Source: Hyphomonadaceae bacterium
GTDB taxonomy: Bacteria > Pseudomonadota > Alphaproteobacteria > Caulobacterales > Aquidulcibacteraceae
DNA: 64,000 nucleotides
Reading direction: 5' to 3'
Assembly: GCA_014378995.1 (NCBI GenBank)
Contig: JACMMP010000130.1
Span: 26,602 to 90,601 of the forward strand
The notes under the pieces are model-generated. The model was not told the origin of the DNA and made no database searches. It saw only the letters and a list, made by a program, of their open reading frames with translations. Shown piece by piece: positions 18,952 through 27,695 of this stretch. The position numbers were made by a program, and so were the translations under genes. The stretch's first letter is position 1, and every line of letters begins with the position of its first letter.

Positions 18952-20121
18952 TTAGGTTGCCGCGTCGCGCGGCGAGCGCCAGAAGCCGTAGGCCGCCAGA
19001 GCGGCCGCCAGTACGCCAGGCGTCACGATCGCGGCGGCAGCGACGATCTCGATCGTCTCGCCCGCGCCGTTGAACAGGAGCGAAGAGCCGAGCGCGACCA
19101 AGCCGAGGCCGAAGATCAGCAGCGCCGCGAGGCCGGCCTGCTCGAACGGAGCGGCGCGCCTGGCTTGCGATGCGCGGCGCATCTCACGGATACGGCGATC
19201 GACATTCAGCTCCGGCGCGACACTGACCACTTTCTCTTTGGCTTCGCGCTTGGCGAAGCTGAACAGCGGCTTGCGTTTTATTTCTTGCGCCGCGTGGGCG
19301 CGGCGCGTCGCTTCGCGCACGTTGTCGAGCGGGCGAGCGACGGGTTTGGCGTGTGCGGTGACGATCTCGTCGTCATCCTCGGCAACGTCATTGGCCACTT
19401 GCGTCAGCAGCAACGCTTCGGTTTGCGGCTCGGCCCGCAGAATTTCAGTGAGGCGCACCGCGGGCTCAAAGACGGGCGTCTCGACGATCGGTTCTGCTTC
19501 GGGAAGCGCAAATTCGAGGACGTTCGCGGCGGCGGAGGCATGCGAGCCGATGGCGACCGGCTGGAAACGCGGTTGCGCCGCAAGTCTGACTGCGGACTTC
19601 ACCGGCGCGCCCAGGATAGAGGCAGCATAGTCAAGTTTGGGGCGCTGCATCACGGAGGGGGTTGCGGCGCATGGCAGGTCTTTCAAGAACAGATTTTTTT
19701 CCGCCGCGCGGCGGCGGACGAGCAGCTCGGCGATCTCAAGTTCGCCGCCTATTTCGACTTTGCGCCAAGCGTCCATGGCGCAGGCGGCGGCGACGACATC
19801 ACCGGCGTTCACGCGCCGCAGCGTTTGGCTCTGGGCGAAGGGTTCCAGGCCGATGGAAAATGCGAACGAGACCAGCGCATCGAATTGCGATTGCGTGAGC
19901 GGTTGCGTTACTAGCGCGTTCACCACACTCTCGACTGGGGCCAGATCGAGCGAAAGCAGCTCGGTCGCTTCGTTTTGGGTCACGGCGGGGCCGCATTGGC
20001 CGACCCGCACGTGGCTGAAGCCGACGACCCAGGTTCCGTCAGGCAGTTGCGCGGGGTCGGCGCGGAAGCCTTCGTACTCTTGGATGAGCGAAAGGCCGGC
20101 AGTGGAGATGGCGTACGTCAT
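18952..20121 (-). CDS. spmX: SpmX-like protein: N-terminal GH24 muramidase-like domain, acidic linker, two C-terminal TMs
   Basis: LIQEYEGFRADPAQLPDGTWVVGFSHV...QSQFDALVSFAFSIG lysozyme-like domain; long variable linker; two hydrophobic C-terminal segments, as described for Caulobacter SpmX. Confidence 0.7.
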   Translation of the reverse strand: MTYAISTAGLSLIQEYEGFRADPAQLPDGTWVVGFSHVRVGQCGPAVTQNEATELLSLDLAPVESVVNALVTQPLTQSQFDALVSFAFSIGLEPFAQSQTLRRVNAGDVVAAACAMDAWRKVEIGGELEIAELLVRRRAAEKNLFLKDLPCAATPSVMQRPKLDYAASILGAPVKSAVRLAAQPRFQPVAIGSHASAAANVLEFALPEAEPIVETPVFEPAVRLTEILRAEPQTEALLLTQVANDVAEDDDEIVTAHAKPVARPLDNVREATRRAHAAQEIKRKPLFSFAKREAKEKVVSVAPELNVDRRIREMRRASQARRAAPFEQAGLAALLIFGLGLVALGSSLLFNGAGETIEIVAAAAIVTPGVLAAALAAYGFWRSPRDAAT

Positions 20122-20326
20122 TGTCGAATGCCTTTCGGGCGTATTTCACGTCCGGCGTGCCGTTTCGGGGCTGATGGACGGCGGACTTCTCCTTTCAGGC
20201 AAGTGCGGCGCCAAATGCGCGCGCTGAGGGTGAACCTGCGTTAGGCATCTTAGTCGCGCCGGGCGCTATTCGCGGGCGCCGACAGGCGCTAAAACGGGGC
20301 CGGGAATCACTCGAAGTATCGGCGCC

Positions 20327-20521
20327 ATGACGAAACCAAACACAATCATCGATTGTGGCTGCGGCGCCAGCTACGAGCGCCGCGAAGTCCAATTGCCAAT
20401 CAAGGATATCGGCTGCTTCGATTGCAGCGATTGCGGCGCGCGTTTGGAAATCTGGTCGAGCCGCACCGTGCCGGCGTTCAAGCGCGTCGATGCTGTGGAT
20501 GCGGCGGCCAAGCGCGCCTAA
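20327..20521 (+). CDS. small Cys-rich zinc-ribbon-like protein
   Basis: 64-aa ORF with CGCG...CFDCSDCG. Confidence 0.6.
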   Translation: MTKPNTIIDCGCGASYERREVQLPIKDIGCFDCSDCGARLEIWSSRTVPAFKRVDAVDAAAKRA

Positions 20522-20706
20522 GCGTCCGCCTTCATGGGGCGATGCGGTTCATTGTCGTGGTAAAACACTTCGGTAAAGTCCTGCACGTCGTAAAATTGCG
20601 CGCAGATCGGGCAAGCCATGTACCGGTCAGCCAGCACGACGGCATCTGCGCCGAAGAGGCGGCGCTTAAGCTCGATCAGTCGGCGCGTACGTTCGGCCTC
20701 TTCCAT
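20518..20706 (-). CDS. hypothetical 62-aa protein with CPIC motif
   Basis: MEEAERTRRLIELKRRLFGADAVVLADRYMACPICAQFYD; convergent 4-nt overlap. Confidence 0.5.
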   Translation of the reverse strand: MEEAERTRRLIELKRRLFGADAVVLADRYMACPICAQFYDVQDFTEVFYHDNEPHRPMKADA

Positions 20707-20796
20707 CGCAACGCAATTCGCCAGCGAGGCCCGAAGTTCCAGGGATGTAACCGCCCCTTACCTAGCCGCACCGATCACAGCTGAGTGAAACGCGGC

Positions 20797-22191
20797 TCAG
20801 CTTAGGAGAATGACAGTCGCCAAACCGAGGAAGGCGAGAAAGCCCACCACGTCGGTTACGAAGGTGACGAACACCGACGAACTGACGGCCGGATCGGCGC
20901 CGAAGCGGCGGAGCGTCAGCGGAACGAGAATGCCGGCAAGACCCGCGCAGGCGAAGTTGATCAAAACGGCGAGCGCGATGGCGACCGCGAGCAACGGCCG
21001 TTCTGGAAACCAAAACCAAACCACAATGGATAGCACGACCGCGAAGATCGCGCCGTTGGACACGGCGGTCAGCCCTTCGCGCATCACGTAACGAGGGGCG
21101 TTGGATTCGTTCAGGTCGCGCGCAGCAATGGCGCGCACAGCGACGGCGAGCGCCTGCGTGCCGGCGTTGCCGCCCATCGAGGCGACGATGGGCATCAGGA
21201 TGGCGAGCGCGACGAGTTGGTTGATCGAGCCCTGGAAGGCGCTGATGACGCTCGATGCGGCGATAGCGGTGCCGAGATTGACCAGGAGCCACGGCGCACG
21301 GGCGCGCACCGATTTGAAGACGCTGTCGGTCTGCGCGGCTTCGCTGACGCCGGCGAGCTTCAGCAAATCTTCTTCGCCCTCTTCGCTGATGACATCGACG
21401 ATGTCATCGACGGTGACCATGCCGGTGAGGCGCCCGGCTTCGTCTACCACTGGCGCCGAGGCCATGTGATATTTCTGAAACGTCTGCGCCACCTCTTCTT
21501 GATCCATTTCCGGCCGGATCAGGATGAGGGGCGAGCGCATCATGGCTCTAATGGGCGTGGACCGCCCGGCGCGGATGAGGCTCGATACGCGCACGGCGCC
21601 GATCGGGCGCATGGCGGCGTCAACGACGTAGATTTCGAAGAATTCGTCCGGCAATTCCTCGGCGTTTGCACGCAAGCGGTCGATGACGTCGCCGACCGTG
21701 TCGCCCTCCGGGGCGGCGACGTATTCGCGCTGCATCAAGCGCCCGGCGGTTTCCTCGTCGAATGAAAGCGCCTCTTCGACCGCGAGGCGGGTGTCCTCGT
21801 CGGCCGCGGCAAGAACTTGGCCCAGCTGCTTTTCGTCAATGTCGGCGGCGACGGCGGCCGCGTCGTCGGTGTCGAGCTGGCCGAGCGCCTTGGCGACGTA
21901 ATCGGCCGGGAGCTCCGGCAGCACCTCCTCGCGGCGCTCCCAGGAGAGATCGGCCAGCACCTCGACCGGGAGTTCCTTGCCGATCAGGCGCGCCAAGGTA
22001 CGCGCAGTCTCGAGCGGGACGTGTTCGAGTACGTCAGCGAGGTCGGGCGCGCCAAGCCCGGCGATGAGACGGCGCAGCAGCGGCGCGTCGCGATCACCCG
22101 CCGCGCCGATGACGCTGGCGATGAAGTGCGAGTCTTCGGAGGGCGTGCGGCGCGTCTGGTCGGCGGCCGCCGGTTCGTTCTCGGTGCTCAT
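20797..22191 (-). CDS. mgtE: magnesium transporter MgtE
   Basis: MgtE N-domain, CBS pair, C-terminal TM domain with MPIVASMGGNAGTQALAV. Confidence 0.95.
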   Translation of the reverse strand: MSTENEPAAADQTRRTPSEDSHFIASVIGAAGDRDAPLLRRLIAGLGAPDLADVLEHVPLETARTLARLIGKELPVEVLADLSWERREEVLPELPADYVAKALGQLDTDDAAAVAADIDEKQLGQVLAAADEDTRLAVEEALSFDEETAGRLMQREYVAAPEGDTVGDVIDRLRANAEELPDEFFEIYVVDAAMRPIGAVRVSSLIRAGRSTPIRAMMRSPLILIRPEMDQEEVAQTFQKYHMASAPVVDEAGRLTGMVTVDDIVDVISEEGEEDLLKLAGVSEAAQTDSVFKSVRARAPWLLVNLGTAIAASSVISAFQGSINQLVALAILMPIVASMGGNAGTQALAVAVRAIAARDLNESNAPRYVMREGLTAVSNGAIFAVVLSIVVWFWFPERPLLAVAIALAVLINFACAGLAGILVPLTLRRFGADPAVSSSVFVTFVTDVVGFLAFLGLATVILLS

Positions 22192-22346
22192 CGGCCGTCG
22201 CTTCGCGTTGGAGTAATGTTTCGCCTCCCCCAAACGCCGCGTTGCCGCTCAGGTCAAGCTTTGATTTAGCGCGCGTCAATCCGGCGCTAGGAATTTGGCG
22301 CTCTAACGCACATATGCTTCGACGCACTCAGAACGAGGACGCCTTC

Positions 22347-23666
22347 ATGCTGCGCTACGCCGCCCCCGCCGCTTTGCTGATGTTTGCCTTGCCAGCAGCG
22401 GCGCAGGATCATTCCGGCCACGAAGGCCACACGCCGCCGGCGGCGCAGCAACCTGAGCATGACCACGGCCCGGCCCAGCCAGAGGCGGCGCATCGCGATC
22501 ACGATATGACCGCCATGACTGGGATCTACGGCGCTTACGCTATGGGCCGCGACGCATCGGGCACGGCTTGGCAGCCGGACGTCTCGAGCCATGGCGGCGT
22601 GCACGCGCAGCACGGCGACTGGATGCTGATGGGCCACGCCATGCTGAACGGCGTATATTCCTGGCAGGACGGGCCGCGCGGCGATGAGAAGGCGTTTCTC
22701 GCGGGCATGATAATGGGCGCGGCGCGGCGGGACTTCGCAAGCGGCACGCTCAATTTGCGCGCCATGCTCTCACCCGATCCGTTCATGGGCGCGAGCGGGT
22801 ATCCGCTGTTGCTGGCGGCGGGCGAGACGGCCAACGGCGTCGATCCGCTGGTCGATCGCCAACACCCGCACGATCTCTTCATGGAATTATCGGCGGCCTA
22901 TTCGCATCGGCTCGGGGCGGACTCGTCGGTGTTTGTGTATGGCGGGCTGCCTGGCGAGCCGGCGTTCGGGCCGCCGCCCTTCATGCATCGGATGGCGGCG
23001 ATGGATTCGCCCGAGGCGCCTATCACGCACCATTGGTTTGATTCCACGCACATCACGTTCGGCGTGGTGACGGCGGGCTATGTGCGCGGCGACTGGAAAA
23101 TCGAAGCCTCGCAGTTTCGCGGCCGCGAACCGGACGAAGAGCGCTACGACATTGAGACGGGCGAGTTGGATTCCACCGCAGTACGGCTCAGTTGGAATCC
23201 GACTGAGAATTGGTCGCTGCAGACCTCGTGGGCCGACATCGAGAGCCCGGAAGCGCTGCATCCAGACGAAGATGAGAAGCGTTGGTCGGTCAGCGGCATC
23301 TACACGCGCCAGCTTGGCGAGGACGGCTGGTGGTCGGCGACGATGGCATTTTCGAACAAGGAACGCAGCGACGGCGTCTCGCTCGATGCCTGGGTCGCGG
23401 AAGCTGCGTGGCATCCGAACGAGAGCTGGACCGTCTTTGCCCGCGGCGAAGCGATCGAAGCCGATGAGCTTGGCGCCCATCACGGACCGGTTGAAAACGT
23501 GGCGCGCCGCAGCTTCGGCGCGATCCGCGACTGGCGCATCAACGAACATGCCGTGTTCGGCGTCGGCGCGCTGGCGCAGCAGCATTGGGTCAGCGATGCG
23601 CTTGAGCCCAGCTATGACGGCGACCCGGTGGGCGCGATGGGGTTTGTGCGGCTGAAGATCGGTTGA
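22347..23666 (+). CDS. His/Met-rich exported protein, predicted outer-membrane type
   Basis: Signal peptide, DHSGHEGH...EHDHGPAQPEAAHRDHDM, then beta-rich C-terminal region with RQHPHDLFMELSAAYSH. Confidence 0.75.
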   Translation: MLRYAAPAALLMFALPAAAQDHSGHEGHTPPAAQQPEHDHGPAQPEAAHRDHDMTAMTGIYGAYAMGRDASGTAWQPDVSSHGGVHAQHGDWMLMGHAMLNGVYSWQDGPRGDEKAFLAGMIMGAARRDFASGTLNLRAMLSPDPFMGASGYPLLLAAGETANGVDPLVDRQHPHDLFMELSAAYSHRLGADSSVFVYGGLPGEPAFGPPPFMHRMAAMDSPEAPITHHWFDSTHITFGVVTAGYVRGDWKIEASQFRGREPDEERYDIETGELDSTAVRLSWNPTENWSLQTSWADIESPEALHPDEDEKRWSVSGIYTRQLGEDGWWSATMAFSNKERSDGVSLDAWVAEAAWHPNESWTVFARGEAIEADELGAHHGPVENVARRSFGAIRDWRINEHAVFGVGALAQQHWVSDALEPSYDGDPVGAMGFVRLKIG

Positions 23667-23740
23667 CGAAATCGGCCGCGCCTGTGTCGGCAATCCTAGG
23701 CATGGTGCGTCCTTGGGGGGACGGCTGAAGGAGGCACGCG

Positions 23741-24130
23741 ATGGAGGCTGGCGTATCGGTTTGGGTCGGCCGCGTGCTCAGCGCGCTATTTGTGCTGTTC
23801 ATGCTTGGCGCGTCGGTCGCGCCGAAGCTAATGGGCATGCCGGTGGCGGAGGAGACGTTGACAGGGCTCGGCTGGCCGCCGGGCAATGCGTTCTGGATTG
23901 GCGTCGTCGAGTTCGCGCTGGTGGTGCTTTATCTCATCCCGCAAACCAGCGTGCTCGGCGCGGTGCTGTTCATGGGCCTGCTCGGCGGCGCGATGGCGAC
24001 GCACGTCCGCGTCGATAGCCCGCTGTTCAGCCACACGCTGTTTGGCCTCTATCTCGGGCTGATCATGTGGGGCGGACTGTGGCTGCGCGATGAGAAGCTG
24101 CGGACCGTGTTTCCGTGGCGGGGGAGCTAA
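23741..24130 (+). CDS. DoxX-like membrane protein
   Basis: Four-TM protein, APKLMGMPVAEETLTGLGWP...LIPQTSVLGAVL. Confidence 0.8.
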   Translation: MEAGVSVWVGRVLSALFVLFMLGASVAPKLMGMPVAEETLTGLGWPPGNAFWIGVVEFALVVLYLIPQTSVLGAVLFMGLLGGAMATHVRVDSPLFSHTLFGLYLGLIMWGGLWLRDEKLRTVFPWRGS

Positions 24131-24131
24131 G

Positions 24132-24285
24132 TTACCAAAATCGCTTACTAGCAAACGCCTTGCCGGAGCGGACTTGAGATAGTGTTCAAAGGCTCGAGCC
24201 TTGAGTTCGTCTTCGAACGCGAAGTACGCGACCATGCGCCATGGCCGATAGTTCGCTGTGTGTGGCGACCCACCAGGTTGGCGAC
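24132..24285 (-). pseudogene. C-terminal remnant of a GIY-YIG endonuclease-family gene, with a frameshift
   Basis: Reads GGSPHTANYRPWRMVAYFAFEDELKARAFEHYLKS then, one frame over, SGKAFASKRFW*; N-terminal GIY..YIG half absent. Confidence 0.75.
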
Positions 24286-24380
24286 TAGGCGTCAGCCATC
24301 CCGAAGCTCGCGAGCGGAGAGCGCAGCCCTCCTACGCCAAGGCTACGGAGGGCATCCTACACTCGCTCCGCGAGCGAGGA

Positions 24381-24465
24381 TGGTGCGCTCGAGAGGACTC
24401 GAACCTCCACGATGTTACTCGCTGCCACCTCAAGGCAGTGCGTCTACCAATTCCGCCACGAGCGC
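24381..24465 (-). tRNA. tRNA-Leu(GAG)
   Basis: GCGCTCGTGGCGGAATTGGTAGACGCA...CTGCC-TTGAGGT-GGCAG...GGTTCGAGTCCTCTCGAGCGCACCA. Confidence 0.93.
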
Positions 24466-24507
24466 ATTTTAGGGCGCGGGGTTAGCAGACCCACCCCAAA
24501 CGAACAA

Positions 24508-24528
24508 GGGCCGGGAATTCCCCGGCCC
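24508..24528 (-). terminator. hairpin terminator
   Basis: GGGCCGGG-AATTC-CCCGGCCC downstream of 24555-25046. Confidence 0.6.
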
Positions 24529-24554
24529 TCGCCCCCTTCTTAGGTCGAACCAGC

Positions 24555-25046
24555 CTACTGGCTGTAGATTTCCGAAATCGTCAGCTGCGCCGGCTGGGCC
24601 GCGCCGCTGGAATAGGTCCCGACCCAGATTTCGTACCGGCCGGACTGGGCGTTATTGAACCGGAGCGCCGGGTTCAGGCCGTTCGCGCCGCCATCGTCAT
24701 CGCAATACCAAGCGCCGTCCGGACCGTTGACCACCAAGGTCGTGTCGGAGTTCGCGGCCACTGAGATGATCAGCGGCAGCGAACCCGCGTTGAAGTTAAG
24801 CCGAACGTCCGGCGCGCTGGTGATCATGCCGCGGCAGGACGAACTCATGTTCGCGGCGCTTAGATTGCCGCCCGCGAGCACGTTGACGATGTACGGGTCC
24901 GGCGTGAAGCCGCCGTTCAGCGAGACCGTTCCGTAATTGGGCGTCGCGTTATAGTCCAAGCCGCCGCCACCGCCAGTCGCGGTGCTTGCGCATGCAGTGA
25001 GAGTCATGACGGCCGCAGCCGCCGCCAAAGTGCGTACTAAGTTCAT
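24555..25046 (-). CDS. putative lipoprotein, paralogue of 25141-25629
   Basis: Lipobox MTLTACA; shared GFTPDPY, SSCRG, APDVRLN, DTTLVVNGPDG, WYCDDDGG, GLNPALRF blocks. Confidence 0.8.
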   Translation of the reverse strand: MNLVRTLAAAAAVMTLTACASTATGGGGGLDYNATPNYGTVSLNGGFTPDPYIVNVLAGGNLSAANMSSSCRGMITSAPDVRLNFNAGSLPLIISVAANSDTTLVVNGPDGAWYCDDDGGANGLNPALRFNNAQSGRYEIWVGTYSSGAAQPAQLTISEIYSQ

Positions 25047-25098
25047 AGAAAAATCCCCCGCGCCCGATCGCCCGATCGGCGAGCCGCTAAAAAGCAAA

Positions 25099-25124
25099 AA
25101 GGCCGGAGCTTTGGCTCCGGCCTT
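25099..25124 (-). terminator. hairpin terminator
   Basis: AAGGCCGGAGC-TTTG-GCTCCGGCCTT with A-tract on + strand (T-tract on -). Confidence 0.8.
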
Positions 25125-25140
25125 ATCGCGATTGGTGTTC

Positions 25141-25629
25141 TTACTGGGTGTTGCCGTCCAACTCGGAGATCACGAGTTGTGCCGGCTGGTTGGAGGCGTT
25201 CCCATAGGTGCCGATCCAAATGTCGTACTGGCCTGACGGCGGTGAGCCGAAACGAAGGGCCGGGTTGAGGCCCTGGATGCCGCCGTCATCATCGCAATAC
25301 CATTGGCCGTCCGGACCGTTCACGACCAGCGTCGTGTCGGCGTTGGAATTAACCGAGAGGATCAGCGGCAGCGAGCCTGCGCGATAGTTCAGGCGCACGT
25401 CCGGCGCGTCAGCGATGAAGCCGCGGCAGGAACTCGACACCGTCCGGGAGGAATCGATGCGGCCGCCCGAAGCAACGTTCACCACATACGGATCAGGGGT
25501 GAAGCCCGCAGCGAGGTTCACCGTGCCATAGGCAGGGTTCAGGCTAAAGTTTTGTGCGGCGGCAACGCCAGCCGTGGCGAGTGCAGCAACGGCCGCGCCG
25601 GCGGCGAATATACGTGCGATAGGCGACAT
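25141..25629 (-). CDS. exported protein, paralogue of 24555-25046
   Basis: Signal peptide and the same conserved blocks as the neighbour. Confidence 0.8.
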   Translation of the reverse strand: MSPIARIFAAGAAVAALATAGVAAAQNFSLNPAYGTVNLAAGFTPDPYVVNVASGGRIDSSRTVSSSCRGFIADAPDVRLNYRAGSLPLILSVNSNADTTLVVNGPDGQWYCDDDGGIQGLNPALRFGSPPSGQYDIWIGTYGNASNQPAQLVISELDGNTQ

Positions 25630-25747
25630 TTGATTTCCCCGTGTGTCAACGCGTCGGGCTCCGACGCGTGCGGTAAATCTGCCGCGTCCACCCTGAGCCG
25701 CACATGAACAGGAAGGCAAGATTGCGTCTAGAGCAAAAGAAACACGG

Positions 25748-26005
25748 TCAGGCGGCCGCGTTGAATTCGTGGACATCTGCGGGCTCCGTCACGGTAATGC
25801 AGAGCCGGTCGCCCTGGATCGTGATTTCGCCCCGGGCGATCGGATGGCCTCCCGCAAGGATCCAGAGTTCGTCTGATTCCCTTGTATCCAGGGGAATGAC
25901 GGCCCCCCGCCCCATCCGCAGCAATTGCTGCATCGGCATGTGGCAACGGCCCAGCACAACTGAGAGTTCAATATCGACGCGATGGACTTGGGTTTTATCG
26001 AACAC
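25748..26005 (-). CDS. FliN/SpoA-domain (C-ring type) small protein
   Basis: VDIELSVVLGRCHMPMQQLLRMGRGAVIPLDTRESDELWILAGGHPIARGEITIQGDRLCITVTE. Confidence 0.8.
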   Translation of the reverse strand: MFDKTQVHRVDIELSVVLGRCHMPMQQLLRMGRGAVIPLDTRESDELWILAGGHPIARGEITIQGDRLCITVTEPADVHEFNAAA

Positions 26006-26058
26006 GTGACGGCCCCATGTGATTCCGCTCTAGTCGAACCTGAAAGGGTTGCGGGCGC

Positions 26059-26742
26059 GTGAACGAGGCAGCTGATCGGGTGGGTTGGGGCGTATCGCGC
26101 GGGCTCGTCGCGTACGAAACGGCAGTTCGCGCAATGGAGACGCGAGCGGCCGCGATCGCCGCTGGCGAAGAGCGCGAAATCGTTTGGCTGCTGGAACATC
26201 CCTCGCTCTACACCGCCGGCGTGAGCGCGAAGGATGACGACTTGCTCGCGCCCGACCGCTTTCCTGTTTTCCGCACGGGCCGCGGCGGCCAGTTCACCTA
26301 TCACGGCCCCGGGCAGCGCGTCGCTTACGTGATGCTCGATCTGCGCAAACGCGGGCGCGATGTGACGCGCTTTGTCGCCGATCTGGAGCGCTGGATCATC
26401 GGCGCGCTCGCAAGTTTCAACGTGGACGGCGAGATTCGCGCGGGGCGCGTCGGCGTTTGGGTCGAGCGCAAGGGGCCGGGCTGGGCGCGCGAAGACAAGA
26501 TCGCGGCGATTGGCGTGCGCTTGCGCAAATGGGTGAGCTATCACGGCATCGCCTTTAACGTGGAACCAGACCTGGAACATTTCTCCGGCATCACGCCGTG
26601 TGGGTTGAGCGCGCCGCAGTTCGGCGTCACCAGCCTCGTCGATCTCGGCCTGCCGGCGACGATGGACGATGCGGACGCGGCGTTGCGCGATTCGTTCCAT
26701 CGCGTGTTCGCTCAGACGGAAGACGCGCCACCTCTGGCGTAG
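26059..26742 (+). CDS. lipB: octanoyltransferase
   Basis: [75 protein letters not shown]. Confidence 0.95.
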   Translation: MNEAADRVGWGVSRGLVAYETAVRAMETRAAAIAAGEEREIVWLLEHPSLYTAGVSAKDDDLLAPDRFPVFRTGRGGQFTYHGPGQRVAYVMLDLRKRGRDVTRFVADLERWIIGALASFNVDGEIRAGRVGVWVERKGPGWAREDKIAAIGVRLRKWVSYHGIAFNVEPDLEHFSGITPCGLSAPQFGVTSLVDLGLPATMDDADAALRDSFHRVFAQTEDAPPLA

Positions 26743-26778
26743 TGCGCCTGTTGTATTTGCATCCACGCGCCAATCGCA

Positions 26779-26811
26779 CATCATCTCCTTTATCGGATTG
26801 ATGAGGTGATG
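26779..26811 (+). promoter_or_regulatory. candidate SD-sequestering hairpin
   Basis: CATCATCTC pairs with GAGGTGATG (9 bp, one G-U) just upstream of ATG 26814. Confidence 0.4.
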
Positions 26812-26813
26812 AG

Positions 26814-26969
26814 ATGACGAATGCGCCAGCCGACAAAACCGCCAAGCGCATCAGCGCCGAAGACTGGTTCGCACGCTATGATTCTGTTGACCTCTTGAAG
26901 TCGCGCGCAGAACCGACAGAGGCGCCGCGCATGCGCCCGCCGGCTGACCGGATCGCCGTTCGCGGCTGA
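26814..26969 (+). CDS. hypothetical 51-aa small protein
   Basis: MTNAPADKTAKRISAEDWFARYDSVDLLKSRAEPTEAPRMRPPADRIAVRG; GAGG SD; below track cut-off. Confidence 0.6.
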   Translation: MTNAPADKTAKRISAEDWFARYDSVDLLKSRAEPTEAPRMRPPADRIAVRG

Positions 26970-27140
26970 CACTGCTTTCGAACCCCTGTTGAACCTCATT
27001 TCAAGGCTCGCCCCCGGCGGGCCTTTTTCTTTGTCCGGCAAGGCGTGCGCCGGAAAATTAGGGGCGATGCGTCCAAACCGCGACGATACCGCATCTGTGT
27101 CGGTAATGGGGCAAAGTCCCCGGGTGCTATGGAGCCGACA

Positions 27141-27539
27141 ATGGAAGCCGATGTGTTTGTCCCGTTTGTTTTTTTCACGTTTCTCGCGGCCGTGATCCTG
27201 GTGCCGGTGCTGGCCAAGGAGCGCACTAAGCGCTCGGCGCACGAGCTCATCTCAGCGGCGCTATCGCGCGGCCAGGCGCTCGAGCCCTCGCTCGTTTCGC
27301 AGCTGACGCAGAACATGCTCGATGAAGGCAATCGGGCGCGCAAGAGCCTTGGCAACGGAGTCATTCTGCTGGCGCTGGCGGGCGGTTTTGTCGCCGCGGG
27401 TTTTCTGATCGACGGTTACGATCCCGATGGCGACGTCATTCGCGGCATGGCGGTGCCGGCGGTGTTGCTCGGCACGGTTGGTCTCGCCTTTCTGCTGCTG
27501 GCAATCTTCGATTACGCGACCAAGAAGCGCAACGCGTAG
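27141..27539 (+). CDS. hypothetical membrane protein (DUF6249-like)
   Basis: MEADVFVPFVFFTFLAAVILVPVLAKERTKR plus two further TMs. Confidence 0.7.
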   Translation: MEADVFVPFVFFTFLAAVILVPVLAKERTKRSAHELISAALSRGQALEPSLVSQLTQNMLDEGNRARKSLGNGVILLALAGGFVAAGFLIDGYDPDGDVIRGMAVPAVLLGTVGLAFLLLAIFDYATKKRNA

Positions 27540-27562
27540 ACGAAGCGGCGCACGAATAATCA

Positions 27563-27589
27563 GCGGAGGCCGTATGATGCGGCCTCCGC
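27563..27589 (+). terminator. hairpin terminator
   Basis: GCGGAGGCCG-TATGATG-CGGCCTCCGC then TTT. Confidence 0.75.
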
Positions 27590-27695
27590 TTTGCGTTTGA
27601 ACGCGCAGCGCGCCGCTGATGAAATGCGCGACAGGTTGCATCCAGCAACATCGTTAGCGGCATCTCAGGTGCGGAAGACGGAGGAGGAAAAACCA

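Noticed and set aside
24182-24485. + strand ORFs across tRNA-Leu (e.g. GWCAREDSNLHDVTRCHLK)
   Set aside because: Translation of the tRNA complement, a common annotation artefact.
27080-27140. GGGGCAAAGTCCCC hairpin upstream of 27141 as a riboswitch
   Set aside because: Short stem only; no recognisable aptamer consensus.
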